This document shows positions 1-7,887 of a DNA stretch of 64,000 bases, one piece after another (positions within the stretch are counted from its first letter, which is position 1; each line of letters opens with the position of its first letter). Both the position numbers and the translations under genes were made by a program. The notes beneath the pieces are model-generated. The model worked only from the letters and a program-made list of their open reading frames with translations. It did no database searches and was not told the DNA's origin. The stretch comes from Bdellovibrionales bacterium (lineage in GTDB: Bacteria > Myxococcota > XYA12-FULL-58-9 > SYDY01), in assembly GCA_005801425.1 (NCBI GenBank), contig SYDY01000088.1, forward strand, positions 52,192 to 116,191, written 5' to 3'.

Positions 1-978
1 GTCAATGCGCGTTACTGGGATAGCACGATTGAAAATCAGGAAAAACTGGGTGAGCCCATGCTTGCGGTGCGCCTCAAAGCGTTGGGTGGCGATGTTGAGT
101 TTTACTATCGTCCTATTGCGGTCGATCCTGTCTTTCCTTCGACACGATCACGTATGCGGGTGTTTGCACCCATCCATACGGGGGTAGGTGCTGACGTGAC
201 GCTGGGCGACCCCGTTCGCATGCGTTTTAACGGTGATCTTTACACCGACCATTTTGCTTACGAACAATGGGGTGCGCGCATCCAGCGTTCGTTTGCGGGG
301 GCAGATCTCGGTGTGCATGTGATGCAGCATCTTGATAGAACCACGCCTGTGGTATTTCTCGATACTACCGAGGCATCATCCCCCAAGGCGCGTATGCTGT
401 TTCAGCCGGTGACTGTTTTGGGTTTCACCTACGTGCAGGCTTTGGGAAGTTTTTTGATCAAAATGGAAGGGGCGTACCAGTGGTACATGCGCCCCCGTGG
501 CGGGCAGACACCTCTCGGTATGGTTCCTGAACGAAATTACGGATCGGTGGCACTTGGGCTTGAGTATGGATTCAATCATCAGGGCCGTGGAACATCGACA
601 TTTATTCTTGAAGGTCAGGGCATTTTTGGGTTTCCAAAAAATCAGCCGGTGGATGCTTCTATTTTTCTCATACCCCAGGCCAGCCGACCGGTGGGTTTAT
701 TGACGCCTTTGTTTAATCACGATGTCATGTTGGCGTATCGATACAGCTTTGATGATGAATCGAGTACAACCGTTTTGTGTTCAGCGATTGTGGATGTTTT
801 GCGTCCGCAAGAGTTTTTGTTGACGGCATCGGTGGAGCGTCGCTTGGGCGAAACATGGCTTGCATCGACAGGCGTTCGTGTGGTGCGCATTCCTCCTAAA
901 GATCCAAAGGCCCCCCAAGGATTTGAAAATATGAATGACGCGCACCAAATCTTTGTTAACGTGAAAAGATATTTTTGA
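1..978 (+). CDS. Outer-membrane beta-barrel-like protein, 5' truncated by window edge
   Basis: The reading frame is open from base 1, so the gene begins outside the window and about 325 C-terminal residues are visible. The protein alternates short polar turns with amphipathic stretches rich in Tyr, Phe and Gly and ends in a phenylalanine (VKRYF), the usual C-terminal signature of outer-membrane barrels recognised by the Bam complex. No family is recognised with certainty. The next gene, 13 bp downstream, is an MMPL/RND exporter, so the two may form a transport pair in which this is the outer-membrane part. That role is inference. It could instead be an unrelated barrel, such as a DUF1302-like protein. 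Confidence 0.6.
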   Translation, partial: VNARYWDSTIENQEKLGEPMLAVRLKALGGDVEFYYRPIAVDPVFPSTRSRMRVFAPIHTGVGADVTLGDPVRMRFNGDLYTDHFAYEQWGARIQRSFAGADLGVHVMQHLDRTTPVVFLDTTEASSPKARMLFQPVTVLGFTYVQALGSFLIKMEGAYQWYMRPRGGQTPLGMVPERNYGSVALGLEYGFNHQGRGTSTFILEGQGIFGFPKNQPVDASIFLIPQASRPVGLLTPLFNHDVMLAYRYSFDDESSTTVLCSAIVDVLRPQEFLLTASVERRLGETWLASTGVRVVRIPPKDPKAPQGFENMNDAHQIFVNVKRYF

Positions 979-991
979 AAGAGAATGATCC

Positions 992-3292
992 ATGGGTGAC
1001 AATCAAAAAAGCAATCGATTCGTCGAAGGTTTGATCCACGGGGTGACGGAACGTCGTGCTTTGGCGTTTTCGATGGGCGTGTTGCTCGTCCTTGGTATGG
1101 CGGCAGGCATCAAACACATCGAAACCAATTTTACCCATACCGCATTTTTTCGTCCCGATGATCCGCAGCTCCTCGCACTCAATGCTTTTGAGCGGCAATT
1201 CGGCAACGATGACATGGTGTCCGTGATTGTACACAGCCCGTCGGGTGTGTTTGATATGGATACCGCCACGTTGATCCAAGAAATTACCGCCAAGATGTGG
1301 CGTGTTCCTCATGTGATCCGCGTGGACTCCATCGCCAATTTCCCGTGGGTACGCGCGGCGGGGGATGACATCGAAATAGAGTCACTTTTTCCCGAAGAGG
1401 TGCCGTTAACACCTGAGATCCTCAAAGAGCGCGAACATGTGGCCATGAACCATGAATTGCTACCGGGATATCTCGTGAGCAAAGATAGAAAAACCGCTGT
1501 GGTGTTTGCACGGATCCGCCCATGGTTTGACGATAAACCTGAAGTGGAAGCGGTGATCGAAAAAACCCGTGAAGTGGTTCAAAGTGTAACACGCGGTGAT
1601 CACGTCTTTCATATCGGGGGTGGGCTCGCCATCACCTATGCATTTCGCGAGAGTTCAACCCAAGATGCAACGAGGCTTTCGCCCGTTGTTCTCGGCATGG
1701 TAATACTGTTCTTAAGTCTTACGTTTCGACGCTTGGGTGGCGTGGCTTTGCCCCTGGTGGTTGTTGTATCGGCCGCACTTTGTGCGATGGGCGCGGCCGG
1801 CTGGTTTCATATCGAAATTACAAGTTTGACCATGGCAGTGCCGCAGATCCTGATTGGCATTGCGTTGGCTGATTCGGTTCACATTCTTGTGACGTTTTAT
1901 CAAGGACGTGGGAGTGGCTTGAGTAAGTTGGAAGCGGCGAAGTTCTCGTTCCGGAAAAACTTTCAACCCACGTTGCTCACCAGTGCGAGTACGGCTTTGG
2001 GTTTTGTGTCGTTTGCGGGGGCTGATCTTCCACCGGTATCGGGCTTGGGTTATCTCGCTGCGACTGGGACCATGATTGCGTGGGTTCTCACGTATCTGCT
2101 GCTTGGGCCGCTTATGGTGTGGTGTCCATCGCGTGGCGATCGCAATGCGAAGGTGGATGACGATTTACAACCCATCATGCCGTGGGTTGCTCATTACACC
2201 TCATGGATTGTTGAATACCGTTGGTGGGTGATTGGTGGGTTTGCAGCACTCTCGGTATGGGCCACAGGGCTTACTTTACAAAATCGTGTGAATTCGGATC
2301 CCTTTCAATATTTTGCCAAAGGCTATTGGCTGCGTGAACCCAACGATTTTGTATTGGCCAATTTGAGCGGCGCCGTCGGCTTTGAGGTGGTGATTGATTC
2401 AGGCAAAGAAGATGGGATCAAGTCACCTGAGTTTTTAAACAAAGTGGAGATATTGGAGAAGAAGGCGCTGCAATTGGAAGGCGTCAATAGGGCGGTGTCT
2501 ATCATTGATTCGATTCGCCAAACGAACCGTGCGTTGCATGGTGGTGACAATGCGTTTTACAATATCCCAACGTCGTCGGAAGAAATCGCCCAGGTCTTGT
2601 TTCTATATACTATGGGGCTTCCCCAGGGCATGGATATGAACGATCGGATGACCGTTAAAAATGATGCCATGCGTTTGACGTTACTCACGACAGTCACTGA
2701 TTCCGAACGATGGATGGACACAGCCCATGCGATTGAATCGATCGCCAAAGAACTAGGTCTTAAGGCACAGATCACAGGCAAAGGAACGCTTTATCAAAGT
2801 ATGAATGAATATGTCGTTCATTCGTTTATCAAATCGCTTTTGATCGCACTTGTTCTGATCTCTTTGATGATGGTGATCTTCTTTAAATCGTGGAAATTGG
2901 GCCTTCTGTCGATGTTGCCCAATATTTTCCCTTTGATTATCGGGGGCGCGGTGCTGCACATGATGGGCATCAGCCTTGATATTGGAACGATGTTGGTGAG
3001 TAGCGTGTGTTTGGGTATTGCTGTTGATGATACCATTCATATTCTCGCCAATTTCAATCGTATGCGATCGCAAGGGATGTCAGAATACGAAGCGATGTCC
3101 AGGCTTTTAAGCAACACGGGTTTGGCTTTGGTGGTAACCACATTGGTTGTTGTGGCAGCCTTTGGAACATTGGCCTTCGGCACATTTCAACCCAATGTGT
3201 ATTTTGGGATGATGACAGCGATTATTCTTTCGGTAGGCCTTGTGGCTGATTTGATGTTTCTTCCGGCGCTGCTGGTGCACAAGAAAACGTAG
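992..3292 (+). CDS. MMPL/RND-superfamily exporter
   Basis: The protein has 766 residues with the RND layout of two similar halves. Each half has one N-terminal membrane helix (about residues 24-42 and 405-425), a large periplasmic loop and a cluster of about five helices (about 225-375 and 610-760). The repeated motif around the fourth helix (GIALADSVHI in half one, GIAVDDTIHI in half two) is typical of MMPL/HpnN-like and SSD-containing exporters, in which the Asp pair relays protons. Such proteins export lipids or hydrophobic molecules driven by the proton gradient; the substrate here is unknown. A purine-rich AAAGAGA lies 6 nt before the ATG. The TAG stop codon is part of a dispersed palindrome (3289-3316). 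Confidence 0.85.
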   Translation: MGDNQKSNRFVEGLIHGVTERRALAFSMGVLLVLGMAAGIKHIETNFTHTAFFRPDDPQLLALNAFERQFGNDDMVSVIVHSPSGVFDMDTATLIQEITAKMWRVPHVIRVDSIANFPWVRAAGDDIEIESLFPEEVPLTPEILKEREHVAMNHELLPGYLVSKDRKTAVVFARIRPWFDDKPEVEAVIEKTREVVQSVTRGDHVFHIGGGLAITYAFRESSTQDATRLSPVVLGMVILFLSLTFRRLGGVALPLVVVVSAALCAMGAAGWFHIEITSLTMAVPQILIGIALADSVHILVTFYQGRGSGLSKLEAAKFSFRKNFQPTLLTSASTALGFVSFAGADLPPVSGLGYLAATGTMIAWVLTYLLLGPLMVWCPSRGDRNAKVDDDLQPIMPWVAHYTSWIVEYRWWVIGGFAALSVWATGLTLQNRVNSDPFQYFAKGYWLREPNDFVLANLSGAVGFEVVIDSGKEDGIKSPEFLNKVEILEKKALQLEGVNRAVSIIDSIRQTNRALHGGDNAFYNIPTSSEEIAQVLFLYTMGLPQGMDMNDRMTVKNDAMRLTLLTTVTDSERWMDTAHAIESIAKELGLKAQITGKGTLYQSMNEYVVHSFIKSLLIALVLISLMMVIFFKSWKLGLLSMLPNIFPLIIGGAVLHMMGISLDIGTMLVSSVCLGIAVDDTIHILANFNRMRSQGMSEYEAMSRLLSNTGLALVVTTLVVVAAFGTLAFGTFQPNVYFGMMTAIILSVGLVADLMFLPALLVHKKT

Positions 3293-3316
3293 CGGCGCAG
3301 CAAGCTGTGCCGCTAC
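3289..3316. repeat. Family A short palindrome abutting the MMPL gene
   Basis: The element has GTAGCGGC and GCCGCTAC ends around a GCAGCAAGCTGTG centre and could fold into a near-perfect hairpin. The TAG at 3290-3292 inside its left end is the stop codon of the MMPL exporter gene. It shares its ends with the copies at 40192-40259 and its core with the GTAGGGGC-type copies elsewhere in the window. Confidence 0.8.
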
Positions 3317-3320
3317 ATTT

Positions 3321-3383
3321 ATGAGAAAATTACGCATATTTCTTGCGATACTTATGTGCAATGCCGTAGTCCTTCGTAGGTGA
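3321..3383 (+). CDS. Possible 20-residue leader peptide overlapping the ABC permease start
   Basis: ATG at 3321 opens a frame encoding MRKLRIFLAILMCNAVVLRR followed by TGA at 3381-3383. The stop overlaps the GTG start (3380) of the ABC permease, which itself has no visible Shine-Dalgarno sequence and an in-frame TAG immediately upstream. Such an arrangement could couple translation of the two frames. The peptide is basic and hydrophobic, like a truncated signal sequence. It may equally be a chance ORF, since its own ribosome site is weak. Confidence 0.25.
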   Translation: MRKLRIFLAILMCNAVVLRR

Positions 3384-4222
3384 CGACCTATACAGTGATA
3401 AGCCCTTCGGGATCTTCGTGGGCGGTGGATATCCGCGAAACTTTTGAACAACGTGGTTTGATCTGGATATTTGCGATCAAAGAATTGTCGGCACGTTATC
3501 GGCAAACGCTTTTGGGCCCCCTGTGGTTTTTTTTGCAGCCTTTGCTGATGACAGGCGTTTTTACGTTGATTTTTAGCAAGATGTTGGGTGTTTCCACGGG
3601 GCGAGCGCCCGCGGGGTTGTTCTATTTGTCCGGTCTTGCACTGTGGACGTATTTTTCACAGGTGGTGACTGCCCTTGGTACGGGGGTTCGTTCACACGGG
3701 GCATTGTTTCGCAAAGTATATTTCCCGCGTCTTACGATCATGGCGGCACCTCTGGTGTCCAATGCGGTGCAGTTGGTAATGCATATCACGACATTTTTTG
3801 TTGTGGCGCTACTTTCAGGACCGGCCGGTGTTTCCTCTCTTACAATATCGCCATGGGCCGTGCCTCTTCTTCCTCTCATTTGTGTGTATGTGGCGCTGAT
3901 GGCTTTGGGTGTGGGGCTTGTGATTGCTGCAATGAGCATCCGATTTCGCGACTTACACAGTTTGGTTACTTTTCTACTCCAGATGTGGATGTTTGGTACA
4001 CCGATTATTTGGGACACAGCGCCTGGGGGTGAGCGCTGGCGCTTCATTTTAGATCTGAACCCTATGGCATGGCCTATCCGTGCATTTCGCGGATTGTTTT
4101 TAGATACATCAATGCCCACGTCGAGAGAGATTATTTTTGGGAGTATGATCACGATATTGCTCATCGCGGTGGGAATTGTTTTATTTCGTCGTGCGGTTCG
4201 CGACGGTGTGGATGTTTTATGA
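3380..4222 (+). CDS. ABC-2 type polysaccharide/O-antigen export permease (Wzm-like)
   Basis: The 280-residue membrane protein has an N-terminal cytoplasmic amphipathic segment (LIWIFAIKELSARYRQTLLGPLWFFLQPL, split here only by prose, about residues 30-57) that is diagnostic for Wzm/TagG/KpsM-type permeases. It is followed by about six membrane helices and a conserved late stretch (DLNPMAWPIRAFR) typical of the family. The product forms a homodimeric channel that moves undecaprenyl-linked polysaccharide to the periplasm with the ATPase encoded next. The ATPase start overlaps this stop as ATGA, showing tight translational coupling. The start is GTG at 3380, fixed by the in-frame TAG just before it; GTG at 3395 is a possible alternative. 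Confidence 0.88.
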   Translation: MTTYTVISPSGSSWAVDIRETFEQRGLIWIFAIKELSARYRQTLLGPLWFFLQPLLMTGVFTLIFSKMLGVSTGRAPAGLFYLSGLALWTYFSQVVTALGTGVRSHGALFRKVYFPRLTIMAAPLVSNAVQLVMHITTFFVVALLSGPAGVSSLTISPWAVPLLPLICVYVALMALGVGLVIAAMSIRFRDLHSLVTFLLQMWMFGTPIIWDTAPGGERWRFILDLNPMAWPIRAFRGLFLDTSMPTSREIIFGSMITILLIAVGIVLFRRAVRDGVDVL

Positions 4223-5448
4223 ATCAGCCTGTTACCGTGCGTGCCGAAGGTTTGTCTAAGCACTATGTGCGTGGACGCAATAGCGACATGACGTCTGTTT
4301 TTGATCGATGGATGAAACGACCTGATCAAGGTTTTTTCGCCATCAAAGATGTAAGCTTTGAATTGCGTCGTGGTGAAGTGGTGGGGTTGATAGGGCGCAA
4401 TGGTTCAGGCAAATCGACGTTATTTAAAGTATTGTCGCGTATTACCACTCCAAGCCATGGCCGTGCCGAAATTTTTGGGCGATGTGCCACCATGCTTGAA
4501 GTGGGAACCGGGTTTCATCCTGATTTAACTGGGCGTGAAAATATTTCGTTAAGTGGCCAAATTTTAGGTATGCGACCTCATGAAATCGCAAAAAAGTTGG
4601 ATAGCATTATCGACTTTTCGGGTGTGGGTGAATTTCTTGATACACCCGTGAAGCACTATTCGTCGGGTATGTACGTGCGCCTGGGGTTTGCGGTCGCTGC
4701 CCATCTTGATGCCGATGTGTTGCTTGTGGATGAAATCCTGGCTGTGGGCGATCAAGCGTTTCAACAAAAATGTTTGCAAACCATTGCGGGCATTGGACGT
4801 GAAGATCGAACGGTGGTGTTGGTCTCTCACAGCATGCCCAATATTGTGAGCGTTTGCGATCGTGCTTTGCGGCTTGAGGGAGGTCACTTGGTTGATTTTG
4901 GACCCGCACGTGATGTGGTGACGGCCTATTCACGTGAAGTGGCAGGATCGATTCCATATCGTGAATGGAGCGCGGATGAAGCGCCTGGCGATGCCATTGC
5001 GCGTTTGCGTTCAGTGCGTGTGATTGATGAATCGGAAAACACGCACGCGGTGATCAAATGCCATCGCGCATTTTGGATTGAAGTGACGTACACTTCCACA
5101 AATACAAAAAGAGTGCCTTGCCCATCTTTTCGTATGTTCAATGTGGATGGGCATCGGATTGTTGCAGGCATTTGTCCCATGGAATTGGTGGAACGTCGCG
5201 CCGATGGCATGTTTGTGGCCAGGGCCCGGGTTTCCTGTGATGTTTTGGATGATGGCACATACACACTTGGGATCTGTGTGAGCAGTTTTTATCCAGGCCG
5301 TGAGCATGTCAAAGCGGATGGTGTGGTGGGCTTTGGTCTCTCGGTGGTTGATCACCATGGAAAACCGCGTGAACGGGCAGTCTTGCAGGCGATCACACGC
5401 ATCCCTGTTTCATGGGGAAGTGGTTCTGTTCAAGCGATGATCGCCTAA
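4219..5448 (+). CDS. ABC transporter ATPase with C-terminal carbohydrate-binding domain (Wzt-like)
   Basis: The protein has 409 residues. The ABC domain shows Walker A GRNGSGKST (59-67), signature YSSGM (147-151) and Walker B VLLVDE (167-172). The YSSGM signature and the GTGFHPDLTGREN stretch are typical of O-antigen and teichoic-acid exporters. Residues from about 255 to the end form an extra beta-rich domain like the Wzt C-terminal domain, which binds the terminal sugar of the chain being exported. The ATG overlaps the permease stop (ATGA), so the frame upstream of 4219 is a shadow of the permease gene. With the permease and the following glycosyltransferase it suggests export of a surface glycan; the other assembly genes are not in the window. 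Confidence 0.9.
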   Translation: MNQPVTVRAEGLSKHYVRGRNSDMTSVFDRWMKRPDQGFFAIKDVSFELRRGEVVGLIGRNGSGKSTLFKVLSRITTPSHGRAEIFGRCATMLEVGTGFHPDLTGRENISLSGQILGMRPHEIAKKLDSIIDFSGVGEFLDTPVKHYSSGMYVRLGFAVAAHLDADVLLVDEILAVGDQAFQQKCLQTIAGIGREDRTVVLVSHSMPNIVSVCDRALRLEGGHLVDFGPARDVVTAYSREVAGSIPYREWSADEAPGDAIARLRSVRVIDESENTHAVIKCHRAFWIEVTYTSTNTKRVPCPSFRMFNVDGHRIVAGICPMELVERRADGMFVARARVSCDVLDDGTYTLGICVSSFYPGREHVKADGVVGFGLSVVDHHGKPRERAVLQAITRIPVSWGSGSVQAMIA

Positions 5449-5461
5449 GGATGCTCTAATT

Positions 5462-6607
5462 ATGTCGCAACAACGGACCTTGCTCGTTATTTCAGGCACA
5501 CCACACGCTTTGCGTGGCAACGATGTGGTTGGGTGGGGCCCCACGGTTCGTGAACTTTCACATCTTGGTTCTCGTTATCATCTTGTTCACATTGCACCGC
5601 TAAGTACCGTAGGGGCACAGCTTGCTGCGCCCCCTTCTTATTTACCCTACACATGCCCTGTGCGTTTTGTTTCTGTCCCCATGGTGGGTGGTGCACGGTT
5701 TTGGAATAAAATCAGTGTTTTTCTTGCCTTTTTTCCAACAGCCCTTGCGATTGCGCGTGAGGCACGAAAAGCAGATCTGATCCATGTGCGAGGCCCTCAT
5801 GCCATTGCGATGCTTGCCGTGTTGCTATTGGACTTACTTCGGTTCAGAAAACCTTGTTGGCTTAAATATGCCGGTACTTGGAAAGCATACCATCAAGAGC
5901 CATGGTCGTTTCGCGTTCAGCGTAAGATTTTTGAACGCGCGCGTAAACATTGCTTTGTGAGCGTTAATGGCGAATCGCAAGGGTCCCATATTCATGGATT
6001 TCTTAATCCGTGCGTGACATCCTCTGATATACGCAATGCACATGAAATGCTGAAACAAAAGTGTTTGTCTGAACCACTGCGATTGGTGTTCGCCGGACGT
6101 GTCGACGAAGGCAAAGGGATTGCGATTGCAATTCGTGTTTTAAAAAGGCTTTGTGATGCAGGGATTGCTGCTGAACTTGACGTGATCGGAGATGGTCCGT
6201 TGCGCGCTCAGGTTGAACGTGACGTCCATGGTTTCGATCTTACAACACGCTGTCGCTTTCATGGGTGGCAGCCTGTTCGTGTTGTTCATGCGATGTTTAA
6301 GCAAGGTCATTTTCTTGTCCTCCCCTCTTATGGAGAAGGTTGGCCTAAGGTGGCCGGTGAGGCGATGACCTATGGCTGTGTTCCCATTGTGGCAGACACG
6401 GGCAACACATTGGATGTTCTCTCCGATGCGCCATACCCGCTTGTTGTTTGCGAACGCAATGAAATCGCTTTTGCTGAACGTATCAAAAATATTATTGAAG
6501 TACCCGGGCGTTGGGATAAACTTTCAGCCTATGCACAAAAACGTGCACCCGATTTTTCATACGAGCATTTCATGGAACGCATCACAGGACTTCTTGAAGC
6601 GGTCTAA
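5462..6607 (+). CDS. Glycosyltransferase family 4
   Basis: The 381-residue protein has a GT-B fold. The C-terminal half holds the donor-binding domain, with FAGRVDEGKGI and the EGWPKVAGE retaining-GT4 E-x7-E motif. It probably transfers a nucleotide-activated sugar to a lipid-linked glycan in the cytoplasm, consistent with the Wzm/Wzt exporter 14 bp upstream. Codons 50-57 (VGAQLAAP) are encoded by a family A palindrome (5609-5631), in the part of the N-terminal domain where length varies between homologues. The donor sugar cannot be predicted. Confidence 0.85.
   Translation: MSQQRTLLVISGTPHALRGNDVVGWGPTVRELSHLGSRYHLVHIAPLSTVGAQLAAPPSYLPYTCPVRFVSVPMVGGARFWNKISVFLAFFPTALAIAREARKADLIHVRGPHAIAMLAVLLLDLLRFRKPCWLKYAGTWKAYHQEPWSFRVQRKIFERARKHCFVSVNGESQGSHIHGFLNPCVTSSDIRNAHEMLKQKCLSEPLRLVFAGRVDEGKGIAIAIRVLKRLCDAGIAAELDVIGDGPLRAQVERDVHGFDLTTRCRFHGWQPVRVVHAMFKQGHFLVLPSYGEGWPKVAGEAMTYGCVPIVADTGNTLDVLSDAPYPLVVCERNEIAFAERIKNIIEVPGRWDKLSAYAQKRAPDFSYEHFMERITGLLEAV
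5609..5631. repeat. Family A palindrome inside the glycosyltransferase gene
   Basis: GTAGGGGCACAGC followed by TTGCTGCGCC; it differs by one base from the copies at 19795 and 23627. It lies in frame and is translated as VGAQLAAP, the same octapeptide as in the TonB-dependent receptor at 23567. Confidence 0.85.
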
Positions 6608-6651
6608 GAGCAATGTTATGCAATGGACGAGCCGCATGGGTGGGGAATTCC

Positions 6652-7170
6652 GTGCGATTATTAATTTTGTTTGTCATTTTTTTCTTTTCATATCCTGCAA
6701 ATGCTTATGCCAGTAGTATTGCTGGCCGTTACGTCTATTCCGGTCAACGTGTTGAAGACGAAGCGCGCATTCGGCAAGCGATTGATATTTCTGTAAAACC
6801 GATGAATGCGCTTTTACGTCCTATCGCGCGTATGAAACTCACAAGACGCAATGTTGTGATCTCTGAACTCGAATTGCGTGACCAAAATGGAAATATGTTT
6901 GTGCGCATGGATAAAAAAGAAGCAACCATGCCAAATAATGGGGTGCAAGGTGATTACATTGCTACCGATGGAACTCCCGTGAAGTTATCTCATCGTGTGA
7001 GCCAAGATGTTTGGACACAAGTTTATAGAGGTGATGGGGGAACACAAACCCATGTATTTACCCGCCAGCCCGACGGGATCTTACGCATGGAGGTGAGCGT
7101 TGAAAGCAAGCGACTTGCGATCCCGCTGCGCTATGTCTTGCGATTTGTTCCAAGTGTTCAGTCGATATAA
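6652..7170 (+). CDS. Small exported protein of unknown function
   Basis: With GTG at 6652 the protein has 172 residues and a good Sec signal peptide (RLLILFVIFFFSYPANAYA) that would be cleaved after Ala20. GGGG at 6642-6645 is a suitable ribosome site 6 nt upstream. An in-frame ATG at 6613 would give 13 more, mostly polar residues and a poorer signal peptide. The mature part of about 150 residues looks beta-rich, with repeated turns around Gly and Asp, and may be a periplasmic lipocalin-like or barrel-like domain. No family is recognised. It follows the glycan export genes by about 45 bp and may be cotranscribed with them. Confidence 0.6.
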   Translation: MRLLILFVIFFFSYPANAYASSIAGRYVYSGQRVEDEARIRQAIDISVKPMNALLRPIARMKLTRRNVVISELELRDQNGNMFVRMDKKEATMPNNGVQGDYIATDGTPVKLSHRVSQDVWTQVYRGDGGTQTHVFTRQPDGILRMEVSVESKRLAIPLRYVLRFVPSVQSI

Positions 7171-7232
7171 GCACAACGCAAGTGCGATAATGACGATAAC
7201 TTATTTATACCTCGTGCAGGGGTGAGACATCA

Positions 7233-7856
7233 ATGAGCGCAGTGCAACCTCTCGCAAGAACTATTTTGAGTGCGCCTGGAACTATGCCAGTCGCAGCACC
7301 TACGCGAAATTACAGAACTCTCGATACGGTGGAACGTGTAAAAACGCCCAGCGTTGCATCCTCGCTATCTGATTATTCTGAAAAGCATCAACCCTCCTCG
7401 TCTCGTGAAGGGGTTGAACATGGGATTGCACGGGTATCAGGCTGGGTGGGCGGCTTCGTTTATTTTGTATCGTGCCTTTGGATCCCGCTCGCGATTGTAG
7501 GCGGTTTGGTGTACGCCGCGATGGGACTCTTTACGCCCGATGATAAAGAAAATTTAGATTACAAGCGTGGTGCTGTTTTTGGTGGGATCATACTGGGGGT
7601 AGGTGCTTTTTTGGGTGGCGTTACGGCTACAGCAACATGGCTGGCTTTTTCTCCTGTGTTACTCGGATTGCATGGCATCGATGCGATGCGTAATACACCT
7701 CATAAACGACCTGATGTTTTGTCAAGTTTTGTGCATGCTGTAGAGCAAGGCGGTTACGACGGTGGGTTGTTCTTGCTTCGTATGGGTGATCGTCCTGGTG
7801 AAGAGCTCAACATGCCGGGTGATGTTTCTGACCTAGAAAATAAGACCAGATGTTGA
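7233..7856 (+). CDS. Hypothetical protein with two hydrophobic hairpins
   Basis: The 207-residue protein has a Ser/Thr/Pro-rich N-terminal region of about 65 residues without a signal peptide. It is followed by two strongly hydrophobic Gly-rich segments (about residues 70-98 and 108-150) separated by a short charged loop (TPDDKENLDYK), then a polar tail. AGGGGTGAG lies 7 nt before the ATG. A bilobed hydrophobic domain after a disordered Ser-rich head resembles membrane-inserting effector or inclusion-membrane proteins only in general layout; an inner-membrane protein is the simpler reading. No homologue family is recognised. Confidence 0.6.
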   Translation: MSAVQPLARTILSAPGTMPVAAPTRNYRTLDTVERVKTPSVASSLSDYSEKHQPSSSREGVEHGIARVSGWVGGFVYFVSCLWIPLAIVGGLVYAAMGLFTPDDKENLDYKRGAVFGGIILGVGAFLGGVTATATWLAFSPVLLGLHGIDAMRNTPHKRPDVLSSFVHAVEQGGYDGGLFLLRMGDRPGEELNMPGDVSDLENKTRC

Positions 7857-7887
7857 TCCCAAGGTTCCTTTGCGCTTTGTGAGCGCT

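Noticed and set aside
3622-4329. 235-codon ORF antisense to the ABC permease and ATPase
   Set aside because: Both sense genes are clear family members with coupled starts; the antisense product is low-complexity and basic.
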